Source: Ryuthela nishihirai (taxonomy: Eukaryota; Arthropoda; Arachnida; Araneae; Heptathelidae). From it: a stretch of DNA of 64,000 nucleotides. The notes beneath the pieces are model-generated. The model was not told the origin of the DNA. It searched no databases and saw only the letters and a program-made list of their open reading frames with translations. The position numbers were made by a program, and so were the translations under genes. Location of the stretch: NCBI GenBank assembly GCA_038380435.1, contig JAWZYU010000762.1, forward strand, positions 1 through 64,000, in the 5' to 3' direction. Positions 11,611-21,821 of this stretch are shown piece by piece (the stretch's first letter is position 1; every line of letters starts with the position of its first letter).

Positions 11611-11907
11611 CAAATTTCGTTGATTTCGATTCCAGGCGTCGAAAATGCTGCGAATGACATTAGGATTCCTTGTAGAGTTGTATATTAATAAATATGAAAA
11701 AATTTTCTAAAGCGTAGCCTTCTTTTAAAAAAATATCATTCTTGAAGTTTGAGAAACGATGCTGTATTGAAGTCATTGACTGATGTGAGAACTTTCCACC
11801 AGTTTTAGTGAGTTTTTTCAGTGTTTTTCTTCGTTTCTCTAAGTGGTTTCGGTTTGACGTGAACTTGTTTACAAGTTGGTGCCAGCGGCCATTGCTACGG
11901 GGCCAAC

Positions 11908-13237
11908 ATGGCTACCCGTCAACAGCTGGAAACCGAGCGGCGGTTGCAGCGTAAACTCACCTGCTGCTTCAAACACGAGTCCTTGGACTATAAAACGATA
12001 GCCAAGGACATTATGAAAAAAGATGGGAAAGGGGCACTTGAAACTGTGCAGTTCGTCGCTCCTGGAGTGGCATATATAACCTTCGTCAAACAAGAAGTTG
12101 TGATGAGTTATGTCACTAAGTCCCCGTATGTATTGGAAGGAGTTACGACTTCGGTTAATCGCCTTGACAACGATGAGACGATTGTATATATTAAGCGCTT
12201 ACCGATTGAAATGGACTCGGAAGTCATTTCGAGCCATTTCAGTCAATATGGCAAAATAAGTTCCAATGTCCGTGAGAGATATAAAGACGAAGAAATGTCG
12301 CATCTCTATACGGGAACAAGAGTGATCAAAATAGCAATGACCAAGCCGATCCCTAATTTCTTCAAGATCGGACGCTTCAACGGCATGGTCTCATACTCTG
12401 GATTGCAAAAAGTGTGCAAGAAATTCAACCAGAGTGGTCATGTCGCGAGCGATTGTGAAGTAGAGATCTGCAGTAATTGCAAAGGCGTAGGACACGTCTA
12501 CGATAAATGCGTTGAGCCTTGCGGGAACTGCCGCGACGTAGCGCACAAACGCTACGAGTGCACGCGGCGTACTTTCGCCAATGCGGCAGCGCTCGCGTCA
12601 ATGTTGAACCTACCGAGGAAATCAAGGATAAGACGGAGGAAGCTCCAATAAGCTTGAGAATACTAGAGAGGAAGTTAAAACCTCGGAAGCTAGTAGTAAG
12701 GGCGATAACCCCTTGAATAGCACCACAGAGGTTATCAAGAAAGACGAAGAAAATGCGAAAACAAGCCCCTCCCAGAGTCCTCAAATAGAGAAGGACACAG
12801 ATGCAACAATTTTTCCTGAAACCCCACGTGCAGTGGAAGAAAATCAGGAAGTTGAGGAAATACAAAAAGAAGAAGTACAAAATAACGAGCCCAATACAGG
12901 GGAAAAAAATTCTTGTGAAATGGTCCAATCGACCTCAAACATAGAAGAAGGAATGTCAACTGACATTGAAGAAACCGACAGCTCCAAGCAAAATTTAAAA
13001 AGAAAGTTGGCAAAAAAAATCTGAAAGCCAATGAAAGAAGAAAAAAAAAAAATTCTTACAACCAGCAAGCAAAGGAAAAACAAAAAGACAGAGAAATTAA
13101 AACCCAAGAAGAAATTAAGTTTTGCAGACTTCTTGACCGACGAAGCAAAAAGTTCGGTGCAGCATGGCACGCCTGACCTGGCCAATGACCTCTTCCTCAC
13201 CGACATTGATGCTTCGTCGAGTGGTATGGAAGACTGA
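11908..13237 (+). pseudogene. LINE-2 ORF1 (zinc-knuckle RNA-binding protein), frameshifted
   Basis: The first open part (11908-12651, 247 codons) has an RRM-like region at about residues 90-165, then three CCHC knuckles in the order seen in element A ORF1. Knuckle 1 has lost a ligand (C170, F173 instead of Cys, H178, C183). Knuckle 2 (C188, C191, H196, C201) and knuckle 3 (C205, C208, H213, C218) are intact. A frameshift just after the conserved ANAA motif moves the coding sequence to other frames: an acidic stretch to 13024 and a Lys-rich C-terminus to 13237. In an intact element this protein would bind the element RNA. Long minus-strand frames here are shadows. Confidence 0.8.
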
Positions 13238-14749
13238 ACCCTCCCTCAGGCCCTTTGTTGGCCTTTATTTTCCCCTCTTTCTGTATTATGCCACTCATGG
13301 GAGTGGCCTTTTGGACTTTAAGTACTCCAAGTTGTTAAATTATAAGTACTATGTTTTTAAGTTTTTCTCTAAAGAACTTTCAAGATTTGCCAGGCTTTTT
13401 TTAAAAAAACAGTAATTATAACAGGTATTATATTCATTTTATTTACCTTATTATCTATTTACATTTCTTTTTCCTTATTTATCTAACAAATTTTCTATAT
13501 ATTCATTTTTTCAATTACTCACCTGTGAGTGAGTATCATTCCCTAATTGAGAATAGTAATAAAACATACCACAATTACTTATCCAGAACCTTTATGGGAC
13601 ATAATTAATTATGTTTATCTAAAATTACTTGAAAAGTATTTTAATCTTATGATTTTAAGAGTTATTTATTATTTTACTCATTGTATTGTTTCCTTTTGCA
13701 GCAACTCTAAAGTGGCTGCTGACACAGGGGCCCTTTACAAGGGTTCTCTGTTAGTCCTCACTTGTTATATCACCTTTGGGTGTCAATTCCTTTGCTGCAA
13801 CTTAAATGTTTGTATAATTTGGTATATCTTTATGATTCTTTCTCCTATATTTATCCCACTCACACATCCCCACATCACACCTGTCATTGCCACAACAACA
13901 GTACATGACAGTCTCTCACATTGATTTCTTCTCCAACATTTATTTATACATAATTACTCCTCTCCTACTTTACTACATCTGGATCTTTCCGAGCAATCTG
14001 GTTGATTTTTATATATTTGTTTTTATTATAACAACTATCTTACACTTTGTTTTGACTTGCATTATTCACTCATATGTTCAGAAAACAATAATGTGTTAAA
14101 ATTATCTCTCTGGCAAACTAACAAAAAATAACTCCAAACATGGATATCATTCTTAAGTTCTACCTAGCAAAAATAAAGAACAGTACTGTAAAACTTTAAA
14201 CTTTCATCCATCTATAGCCATTACTGCTACAAAGTCTCATCTACTTGTGTTGCACATTTCCAGACATTATTCATAATATGAAGAAACTGAATCATAACTA
14301 CTTCTTCAACTCTATCCTCACTAATTATACCATCATCTTTACTCGAAAAAAAATTAATCCACATGAACTTGTCAATTTATTAGGTGCCATTAAATTACAT
14401 TCATGTGTCCAACAAGTCTTGAAGAAAATATGTGACAAAAATATTTATTATCTTGGCACTCTTAAATTTATTATTTTACTAATTGATATTTTTAATTTGA
14501 CTATCTTGCTTTTTTTAAAATGTTGTGTGACAGGTCAGTTCAGGCCACCAAGTAGCCAAATTTTTTTTCTTTTTCTTATTTTATTTCTTTTTTTTCTCCT
14601 ACTTTTTGGTGGACCCTTACTGGCCTGCCACTTCTGGTCTACTGTATATGGAGTCTCCTTTTTTTATTATTGGATCTCTCTGGTTTCTTTTCCTCCCCTT
14701 CTTTTTGTTTGCATTTTTTTCCTTTTTCTTTTATGGCCAATTACTGCAA
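13238..14749 (+). other. AT-rich spacer between LINE-2 ORF1 and ORF2
   Basis: About 1.5 kb with no credible coding sequence, against 77 bp in element A. The 199-codon frame at 14245-14844 is a run of F, L and I codons from T-rich DNA. It may be an unrecognised insertion or an inter-ORF region peculiar to this family. Confidence 0.55.
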
Positions 14750-17700
14750 ATATTCAGATAGACACTAAGGTGTCAGTCCCTCAATGTGAGAGGCTTTACA
14801 CTGGAGAAACAGAGTGTCATCATTGGTCACTTTATGCAGACTGATTGTGACATTCTGTTTCTCCAAGAAACTTATTTCCCCAACACTAGAAGAATACTAC
14901 ATTTTAGACATTTGTTTCCACAGTTATCCTACTTCTCAAATGGTACCTCTATGAGCAGAGGAGTAGGCATAATTATTAACCACAACAACAGAAACATACA
15001 GCTACTCAGATACAACACAGACACTGAGGGCAGAATATTATCAGTCGACATTCAATTTCGCAACTATGTTATTAAACTCATCACTGTATATTTACCCAAA
15101 CATACCACATCACATTACAATTTTTATCAAGACTTAAGACAACACATACAAAGCAACTATGATGGACTTATAATTGGAGAGGACTTTAACAGTATTGTTG
15201 CCCCACACCTGGACAGAGTTCCTGCTACAAATTACACGCCTACCTCACAGGCACCTCATTTTTCAAAATTTGTACATGACATGGACCTCATTGACATTTG
15301 GAGGCATATGAACCCATACAGTGCAGGCCATACAAGATTTGACAAAACACATAAAACAGGTTCCAGGCTGGATAAAATATTAGTCAGCAGAAACATTGTC
15401 AAGACATACTACAGAAGCTACACTACTGATATCAACTCACATACGTGTGAGGTCAGTGATCACCTCCTTGTGCATGCACACTTTGATTTACACCCGAGAA
15501 CACAGGAAGATGAATACAACACTCCTAGAAGACAAGGAAATACAGGAAAAAATTGCTGACTGCATTAATGAGGATGTCAACAAGACCACCAAGTTTGATC
15601 AGAACTGGTGGTAAAATTTACAAACTAAAATTAGAAGACTCTTCAGAACAGAAGGTATCTTTAAAGCACAACACCTAAAAAATGAAATTAATGAAACCAA
15701 AGCACTTTTAAAAGCAGCCACAAATGGTACACACTTCCTTAAAAAACAGAGATTAGACACCACATATCACGAACAACAGATACACAAACTTAAACACAAT
15801 CTTCAGCAATTATACAAACAACAGGGACATATTATCATAGAGAGAAATCATGATGTCCAAATTGCTGAAGAAGAAAATTGCAACAACTTACTTACCAGAT
15901 TAAAACATAAAAATAGACAAAACACAAACCTAACTGAATTAGAAGTAAATGGATTAAGAACACATGACACACAAATTATCTTAAAACACATACATGAACA
16001 ATATACCAAACAATATCGACATAGACAGACAGACAGACACCAATAAACTTTATGAAACAGAACAATTTGCCAACAAAATTTCTCCACACACAAAAGACAA
16101 GTTAGAAAGTGATATTACAATACAAGAAGTTAAACAAGCTATTTTCAGTTTTAAATTAAAGAAGAGCCCCAGAATAGATGGTCTTCCTATAGAATTCTAT
16201 AGAACATTCTGGAATATCTTAGAAATACCTTATACAGAATTTTTACACACTATAATAACACTGAAACAAATGACACAAGACATGTAAACAGGTCAAATAG
16301 CACTGCTATGCAAAAAACCTGAACAAGCACACTTATTAGACAATTGGAGACCCATAACACTTCTTTAAACAGACTACAAAATACTCAGTAAAATTATCAC
16401 CAACAGACTAACACAGGCAATGCCAGAAATAATTTCAATTTATCAATCCTGTGCAGTCCCCAAGAGACACATTCATAACAATAACAGACTCCTCACAGAC
16501 ATAATAGAATATATCAATCACAAAAACATAAGAGCTGCCATTATATCTTTAGATCAGAAGAAGGCCTTGAACTCGAGACTCGCTATCACAGGAAGCAATA
16601 TACACTGCACTAGAAATATATGGTATTGGACCCCGATTTATTAACATTATACATACACTTTATTCGGACATACACTACACTGTTCATCTCAATGGACATT
16701 TCTCTAACAAAATAGCAGGGAACAGAGGGGTGAGGCAAGGATGCCCTCTGTCACCATTGCTTTTTGTTGTAGTTAATGACTTTTTCATTAGACATATACA
16801 AAATGATACGCAGATTTCTGGAATCCCCATACCAGGAACCAGAAACAGATTAAAAGTTTCAGCCTACGCTGATGACCTGGTTCTTTTTACAACAAATGAG
16901 TTTTCCATAGATAGAGTTTTTAAAATTTATGATCTTTTCTCTAAAACTACAGGCCTGTCCCTTAACACCAGTAAAACAGCTTCCCTATGTTGGGGCACAT
17001 GGGACAGGTCATTCCTGACAAAGATTGGTTGTACAGATGACCCTATCAAAATTTTACGAATACAATATAATAGATTTGGATTTTGTAAACAAACCTATAC
17101 AAATTTATTAAATAATATAGAAAACACAATTACAAATTGGAAGGATTACGAAATTTCTACGTATAACAGAGCTAAACTCATAAAATCCAGCATAATTCCC
17201 AAAATCACCTACATAGCCACTGTAAATCCTCCTGACAAGACACACATAAACAAATGAAACAAACTTATCTATGACTTTATTTGGAATGGCAAGCCAGAGT
17301 TGATTAAACGTGAAACATCACAAAATCCAATCAACCTGGGTGGACTTGCCATTCCAATTATTACCACAATGTCAAAGATTATTTATTTAGAACATATACA
17401 AAGAATATTAAGCACACCTACTGTCCCCTCTTTATTTCTCTTGAATTACTTTGCCTTCTTTCACACCAAACACATATGCACACATAACAGTTATAATGGG
17501 CCCAAAAACACAGAACACAACACAAATTACAAACTTCTACCTTCCATAGTTACACTAGTACACAAAAAAGGTCCAATCCCCAACCCTATTAATAAAACAC
17601 AGCTATACACAACTATCCAGACTTTCAACCCTACCAACTTTCAACAGTTATACCCAAATATCAATTGGCCTAAGGCCTGGACCAACATTGCCAGCACAGA

Positions 17701-18007
17701 CATTGAGAAAACTATGAGGAATTTTAATTGGAATGTAGCTCATAATATTGTTTACACAAATTCGAGAAGAAGACATTGTGGCTTCATTGCTTCTCATAAT
17801 TGCTTTAGATGCCCTACCAGAGAAAGTATTGATCATCTAGTTTACCATTGCTGGTATGCTATCAAGATCTGGACAAAAGTAAGCCAATGGCTCCAGATAG
17901 CAAGACCTTTGTTAAGAGCAGTTAGATTCCATGATTTACAACAGTACCCCAACAAGAAACATTACATCATCAATTTGGTAATTAGCATTGTTAAATACCA
18001 AATTTAG
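14750..18007 (+). pseudogene. LINE-2 ORF2 (APE endonuclease / reverse transcriptase), disabled
   Basis: Endonuclease at 14757-15500: N motif SLNVRG just upstream of the first Met, LQET, YLP, GEDFN where element A has GGDMN, and VSDH. Reverse transcriptase at 16100-17250: DGLPIEFYR, RQGCPLSPLLF and AYADDLVLF are intact. The C-terminal CCHC (CFRC...DH....C, about 17800-17850) matches the L1-group pattern. Lesions include a frameshift after 15540 and in-frame stops near 15612, 16286 and 17256 (TGA where the family has Trp). The retained motifs and mostly single-base lesions suggest moderate age. Confidence 0.85.
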
Positions 18008-18711
18008 TTATCCAGATGCCAACTACAGCACGAACATACCACCACGGCTATTTTGGAAAAAACTAAATTGATTACGAAAGTTTATAGAAAGAGACACAAG
18101 TCTGTCTTTGCACATGATAAATATATTCTTTTGTGGTGTTTACCACATATTTAATCAGTTCACACTTCCTTCTTGCTCCACTCATTTGTATTATTTTTCC
18201 TGTCTTCCTTCTTCTTTCCTCTTCTCACCTTTCGCTCAGTCCCTCCCCCCCTGTTATATTCTTTCCCCCCCCCTTCTATTTCTCTTGCCACCTCTCCTTT
18301 TTCATATTACCTTTCATTCTCACTATCAAATTATCCTTGCCTTTTTACTTTACCCATATGCTTCAATTAACTCCTTTTGTTTCAAACCCATTACACACTA
18401 TCAGAACTTTAGCGCCCCCCCCCCCTTATCGTAACCAATTTTTTTATCACTTTTAACCCTATCATAAGACAATGCATATTTTTAACAGTTCATAGAGTGT
18501 TTACTTGTGGGAATCAGCCATGGGGTTCTCTTGCAATTTGCATTCCCATGGCCCCCCACAATTTTTCTTTTCGGTTTGTTTTAACAAGTTTGAGTAAACA
18601 GGTTGCAAGGTATCTGCCCCCACTGGTCGCATTTGGCCATATGAGTAGACACCAGCATAGAGCAATACTGTAGTGTGTTGGTGGCCGCATTTTCCGCCCC
18701 CCTCCCTAATT
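18008..18711 (+). other. LINE-2 3' UTR, pyrimidine-rich
   Basis: C/T-rich sequence with C runs at about 18242-18272 and 18414-18424, directly after the ORF2 stop. Overlapping frames at 18108-18456 are translations of the C/T tract. Confidence 0.55.
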
Positions 18712-18739
18712 GTGGGAGCTGTGGGAGGGGAGGGGGGTG
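18712..18739 (+). other. G-quadruplex-like tract near the LINE-2 3' end
   Basis: Four G tracts (GGG, GGG, GGGG, GGGGGG) within 28 bases with loops of one to six bases, preceded by a C-rich segment. It sits in the 3' UTR position where mammalian L1 elements also carry G-rich polypurine tracts. Confidence 0.55.
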
Positions 18740-18789
18740 TAGTGGCCTCACTTCACTGCAGTGTTTAAGATTTCAAAAGTAGACCTTGC

Positions 18790-19411
18790 CCATTGAAATT
18801 TTCAAACAAATGAAAAATTTCTAATTACCGATGGAATATTTTTGGATAGCCCGGTTTGTTTCGCTAAGAACCGGGACTGACAAATGGAGATAGAGTTTGG
18901 AAAGTAGTGAGTGAATTTGTAATGTAAAACAATTCGAAGTTGATAAAAGGATTATTCTAATAGAAAAGGTTTTTAAGGGGATAATAGGCTTTCTATGGTG
19001 AAGGGAATTAGAGGTATAAAGCATTAGTATTGTATATTTTTTTCTTTGTTGGCTATGGCTAGGCTTCGTGATTTCTATTTCTTTTTGTGAATGCTAGGTG
19101 TTAGGGTACGTTTATACGATGTGTGTGTGTGTGGGGGGGGGGTTATGTTGTCAGGGGCTGGAATTGTTGGGCGAGTGCGTTTCTCAGATGGCCATGTTAA
19201 TACTTGCTGGGTGTGTGGGGTGGGGATGAATAAGGCAAAGGGAGATTCAGGCGAAGTGAGGATGGGCGGGTGGAGGTGGTTGCGACTGCGTTTCCCGGCA
19301 TCCGACGGACTTTTCAAAAAAATACATCAGACGGACTTCCTGTTTTGCTTTACATCTGATACGATTACTAAAGAACTTTAAATGTTGCATGTACTAATTT
19401 TGGATTAAATA
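18790..19411. other. U2 3' flank, no gene
   Basis: Unique-looking sequence with a (GT)n then G10 run at 19122-19141. The 96-codon frame at 19091-19381 and its antisense partner have simple composition and no recognisable domain. Immediately 3' of the U2 end (minus strand) the sequence 'atttaaagttcttta' at 19366-19384 is loosely like a snRNA 3' box; weak. Confidence 0.4.
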
Positions 19412-19561
19412 TGTGGGCCGCTACCGGAAGTAGTGCAATACCGGTCCAACCCGTGACAGAGGTTGAGCAAGCTCAAAGCACTCCGTCGAACTACAAAAAT
19501 AAGATTAATATCTTGATTTCATATAGAAATCGTATCAGATATTAAGCTGATAAGAACAGAT
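19412..19561 (-). ncRNA. U2: U2 snRNA gene, 3' part (bases 39 to about 188)
   Basis: Reading minus from 19561, the sequence follows U2 from ATCTGTTCTTATCAGC onward. Stem IIa and IIb pair well (GATTTC with GAAATC), the Sm site ATTTTTG is at 19500-19494, and stems III and IV follow, ending in GGTAGCGGCCCACA. Length (38 missing + 150 = 188) fits normal U2. The stem-IV loop reads TTGCACTAC where most animal U2 has TTGCAGTAC, in the U2B'' recognition loop, so this half may be drifting. It is separated from its promoter and first 43 bases by two retroelements. Confidence 0.9.
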
Positions 19562-19722
19562 TAAATTTATTAATTCGATAATGCTTACAGAAAGAATTGT
19601 CAAAATATATATAGATCGGCCCTAAGGCCCAGGTCGTCTTCTTAAACACAGCACAAACACTCTTCGTCCCCTTAGGGCACATGTAAACATTATATCTTCT
19701 GCTCAGTGAGCCACATAAAAAC

Positions 19723-19764
19723 ACGTCACTAATAACTCACTCGTTTATAAATACACTATCACCA

Positions 19765-19819
<55 letters not shown>

Positions 19820-19856
19820 GTCACTAATAACTCACTCGTTTATAAATACACTATCA

Positions 19857-19889
<33 letters not shown>
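19723..19889. repeat. 40-bp direct repeat with two long A tracts
   Basis: The 40 bases at 19723-19762 recur at 19818-19857, each followed on the plus strand by a long poly(A) (about 52 and 32 bases; T tracts on the element's own strand). This could be slippage or an assembly artefact at a homopolymer. It lies where the coding sequence of element B ends, so it may hide a deletion. Confidence 0.8.
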
Positions 19890-19890
<1 letters not shown>

Positions 19891-21128
19891 ATATCCAAGA
19901 TGGGAGAAATCATAAAAAATAATTCTCCATAGAACGTCATCAACTCCATTTGGGTATTCAGTTGATGGCGTAATGGGATCCACCATTTCGGCACAATGCC
20001 TAAAACAATCCAGAGGAGGTATACAACACACCAACAAGGGATCCAAGACTGAAGTTCCTCATAAGATAATAACTTCTTCGGGAATAATATCACAAATCCA
20101 TGAGTATCAAAATTCCCAGTAATAAACGTGATGGTGCCCCAGCCAGGCTCACAAGGAGCCCCGACCCCACAAGCACTGTTAACCATCATACTCGTATCCA
20201 TTATCAAAAGGGAACAGTCTCCCTTAGAGCTCAAGGAATCGACTAAAACCAAGCTCCTCGCTCCCATCACAGGTCGATGATTCATCCTAAAAAAGAAATG
20301 GTCACCAATAGAAGAATCAGCAGGTACAGTACGATTAGAATCAGCAAGGTCACAGTCATTGGAATCATGATCCACTGTCATTTCTAGGGTCCCAAAATCC
20401 AGGAGATCAGTAGCCCTCGCTGAAACCGGGCTCTCAAAATCAAGTAAGTCCAAGTCATTTAGCATATCATCCAATAAGGCCACAGACGGGGCAAACATGC
20501 AATCCAGATCAAGTGCTCCGAAGTCGCAAGCCAGATCGGAAAAACCCGCCGTATCGCATATTGGCGAAACCGCCTCTATGTCACAAGTGTCACAGCCCTC
20601 AGGCTCAACATTGTAAGAAGGGTAAACCATAAAATCCCTGTATATAGCCTCAATCGCTTTACAGTTGTCAGATTTTACAGGAGAAATATTAGAGTTCGTA
20701 GTAATGGTTAAATCCCAACTCTTTTCATCCTCTACCATTGACTCTAGACTCAACAGCAACGAATCTAGAGAGGGAGAAAGATCACATGTAGTCGTCAAGT
20801 GAAGAATCGGATCAGGGTCAATTCTACATTTGTGAATATTCATATCCTTCATGCTCAATGTTTCAGCATCACAAAATCTACATTTAAAACAGAACTTCTT
20901 GACCGGGTGAAATAAAATGAAATGATCAAGTAGCCGGCCATAGCTAGGAAAAGAGGTCGACGAATAAGAGCCGTCCTCTTCCATACACAAGTGACAACAT
21001 GAAGGCTCGTAGGGCACTATAATAGTTAGTTCCTCCATCCTAAAAAGTAGCACACATTCAATAATCTTCCTCCAGTCCCACAATACAGAAAATCCCACAA
21101 TCCCCAGACCAACAGTCAATCTCACCAA
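19854..21128 (-). CDS. Element B zinc-finger ORF
   Basis: Open for 424 codons. A start at Met31 (21038) is more natural than 21128, because the fingers follow it directly. Finger 1 is C45, C48, H69, H74 (C2H2 with a long loop). A second, C2HC-like finger is C83, C86, H99, C101. The rest is acidic and Ser/Asp-rich, without a recognised domain. The frame runs into the T tract at 19889-19858 and ends in a phenylalanine run, so the natural C-terminus is lost. C2H2 fingers at the N-terminus are typical of R2-like and Utopia-type proteins, where they bind target DNA; a role in finding U2 is inferred. I do not recognise it by sequence alone. Confidence 0.6.
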
Positions 21129-21532
21129 AAACGTCCCATCATGTAAAGAGTCCCAAGGTCCAGCACTCCTCGTCCGTTACATCCGACGACAGTCAGCTCC
21201 CTTTCCAACGGCAAGGATCCCTCGTCACCACACAGCAGGCTTCCAAACCGGCAAGCAAGTGGCACGCTTCTCAATTCATCCAGCAAGCAACCCGGTACAC
21301 AGGACCACACAACAGCAGCAGGCAGGCAGGTGGCTCCCTTCACTATTCTTCAGACGGAAAAAAAAGGCAAAAAGTCCACAGCAGAGAATGGCCAGGGCAA
21401 CTCCAGAAAGACTCCACAACGGTCGGTATGCAGCTCCCTCCAAGTCAATGATCGCCTCCCGGCCTTTGGCATCAGCTTCCAGCAGCAAAAAACGACGTCT
21501 AAAATCTGTATAGGGGTGAAAAAAGCAATAAA
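21129..21532 (-). other. Element B 5' leader
   Basis: About 400 bases between the U2 junction and the long ORF. Two short overlapping frames (21276-21488 and 21122-21343) have no recognisable content. Confidence 0.5.
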
Positions 21533-21553
21533 ATTAAGCTGATAAGAACAGAT
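21533..21553 (-). ncRNA. U2: 21-base internal piece of U2 (bases 39-59)
   Basis: Exact match to U2 bases 39-59 on the minus strand. It is at once the 3' junction of element A and the 5' junction of element B, and duplicates the start of the U2 3' part at 19561. It separates the two elements and shows both used this U2 site. Confidence 0.9.
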
Positions 21554-21821
21554 GTTTTTTGTTACCGGTACTGGAAGAAACTATAGAAGTTACTCACAGC
21601 ACTATACCGACACAAAAAGTTTACTCTCTGACCAGGAAGCCATGAACAGGGGTATAGCTACCACAAGTTCGACAGGCTTCTCGGTCGCAGCGATGCCCGC
21701 TACGCAATCCACCGCGCCACGGACACCGCTGCTTACTCCTGAAAGGAAACACAACATTAATACATACAAAAACACTTTAGGGAACGGAAAAAGAAACCCT
21801 ACAACAAGAGAGAGAAGAAAG
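21554..21821 (-). other. Element A 3' UTR
   Basis: 268 bases between the ORF2 stop and U2 base 39. T-rich just after the stop, then moderately GC-rich; the last bases before the junction are GGTAACAAAAAAC on the minus strand. Confidence 0.75.

Larger units (their letters stand above)
11750..18790 (+). mobile_element. LINE-2: decayed Tx1/L1-group non-LTR retrotransposon
   Basis: A two-ORF non-LTR element on the plus strand: 5' UTR (about 11750-11907), ORF1 remnant (11908-13237), a 1.5-kb AT-rich spacer (13238-14750), ORF2 remnant (14750-18007) and a C-rich then G-rich 3' UTR. Both ORFs align motif by motif with intact element A at 21.5-26.9 kb, so they share a lineage. Neither boundary is sharp: no U2 sequence flanks it, and the weakly similar 'gaaaaa(a)tttt(c)t' at both ends (about 11695 and 18810) is too poor to call a target duplication. 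Confidence 0.8.
19562..21532 (-). mobile_element. Element B: non-autonomous or truncated retroelement in the U2 gene
   Basis: It lies between two copies of U2 bases 39-59 (21533-21553 upstream on the minus strand, 19561-19541 downstream), a 21-bp target-site duplication. From its 5' end (21532) it has about 400 bases of leader, one zinc-finger ORF, then T-rich tracts and a short 3' region. No endonuclease or reverse transcriptase is visible, so it cannot move itself. Candidates are an internal deletion of a Utopia-like (restriction-endonuclease type, U2-targeting) element, or a parasite of element A. The N-terminal finger favours the first; this is inference. Confidence 0.75.

Noticed and set aside
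12425..12928. 167-codon minus-strand frame
   Set aside because: Shadow of LINE-2 ORF1; low-complexity F/L composition from A-rich coding sequence.
14245..14844. 199-codon hydrophobic frame (possible membrane protein)
   Set aside because: T-rich DNA between LINE-2 ORF1 and ORF2 gives F/L/I runs in any open frame; it overlaps the true endonuclease start in another frame.
18108..18456. Two overlapping P/L/S-rich frames
   Set aside because: Translations of a C/T tract in the LINE-2 3' UTR.
18812..18824. Similarity with 11695-11710 as a LINE-2 target duplication
   Set aside because: A/T-rich, imperfect and not at defined element ends; could be chance.
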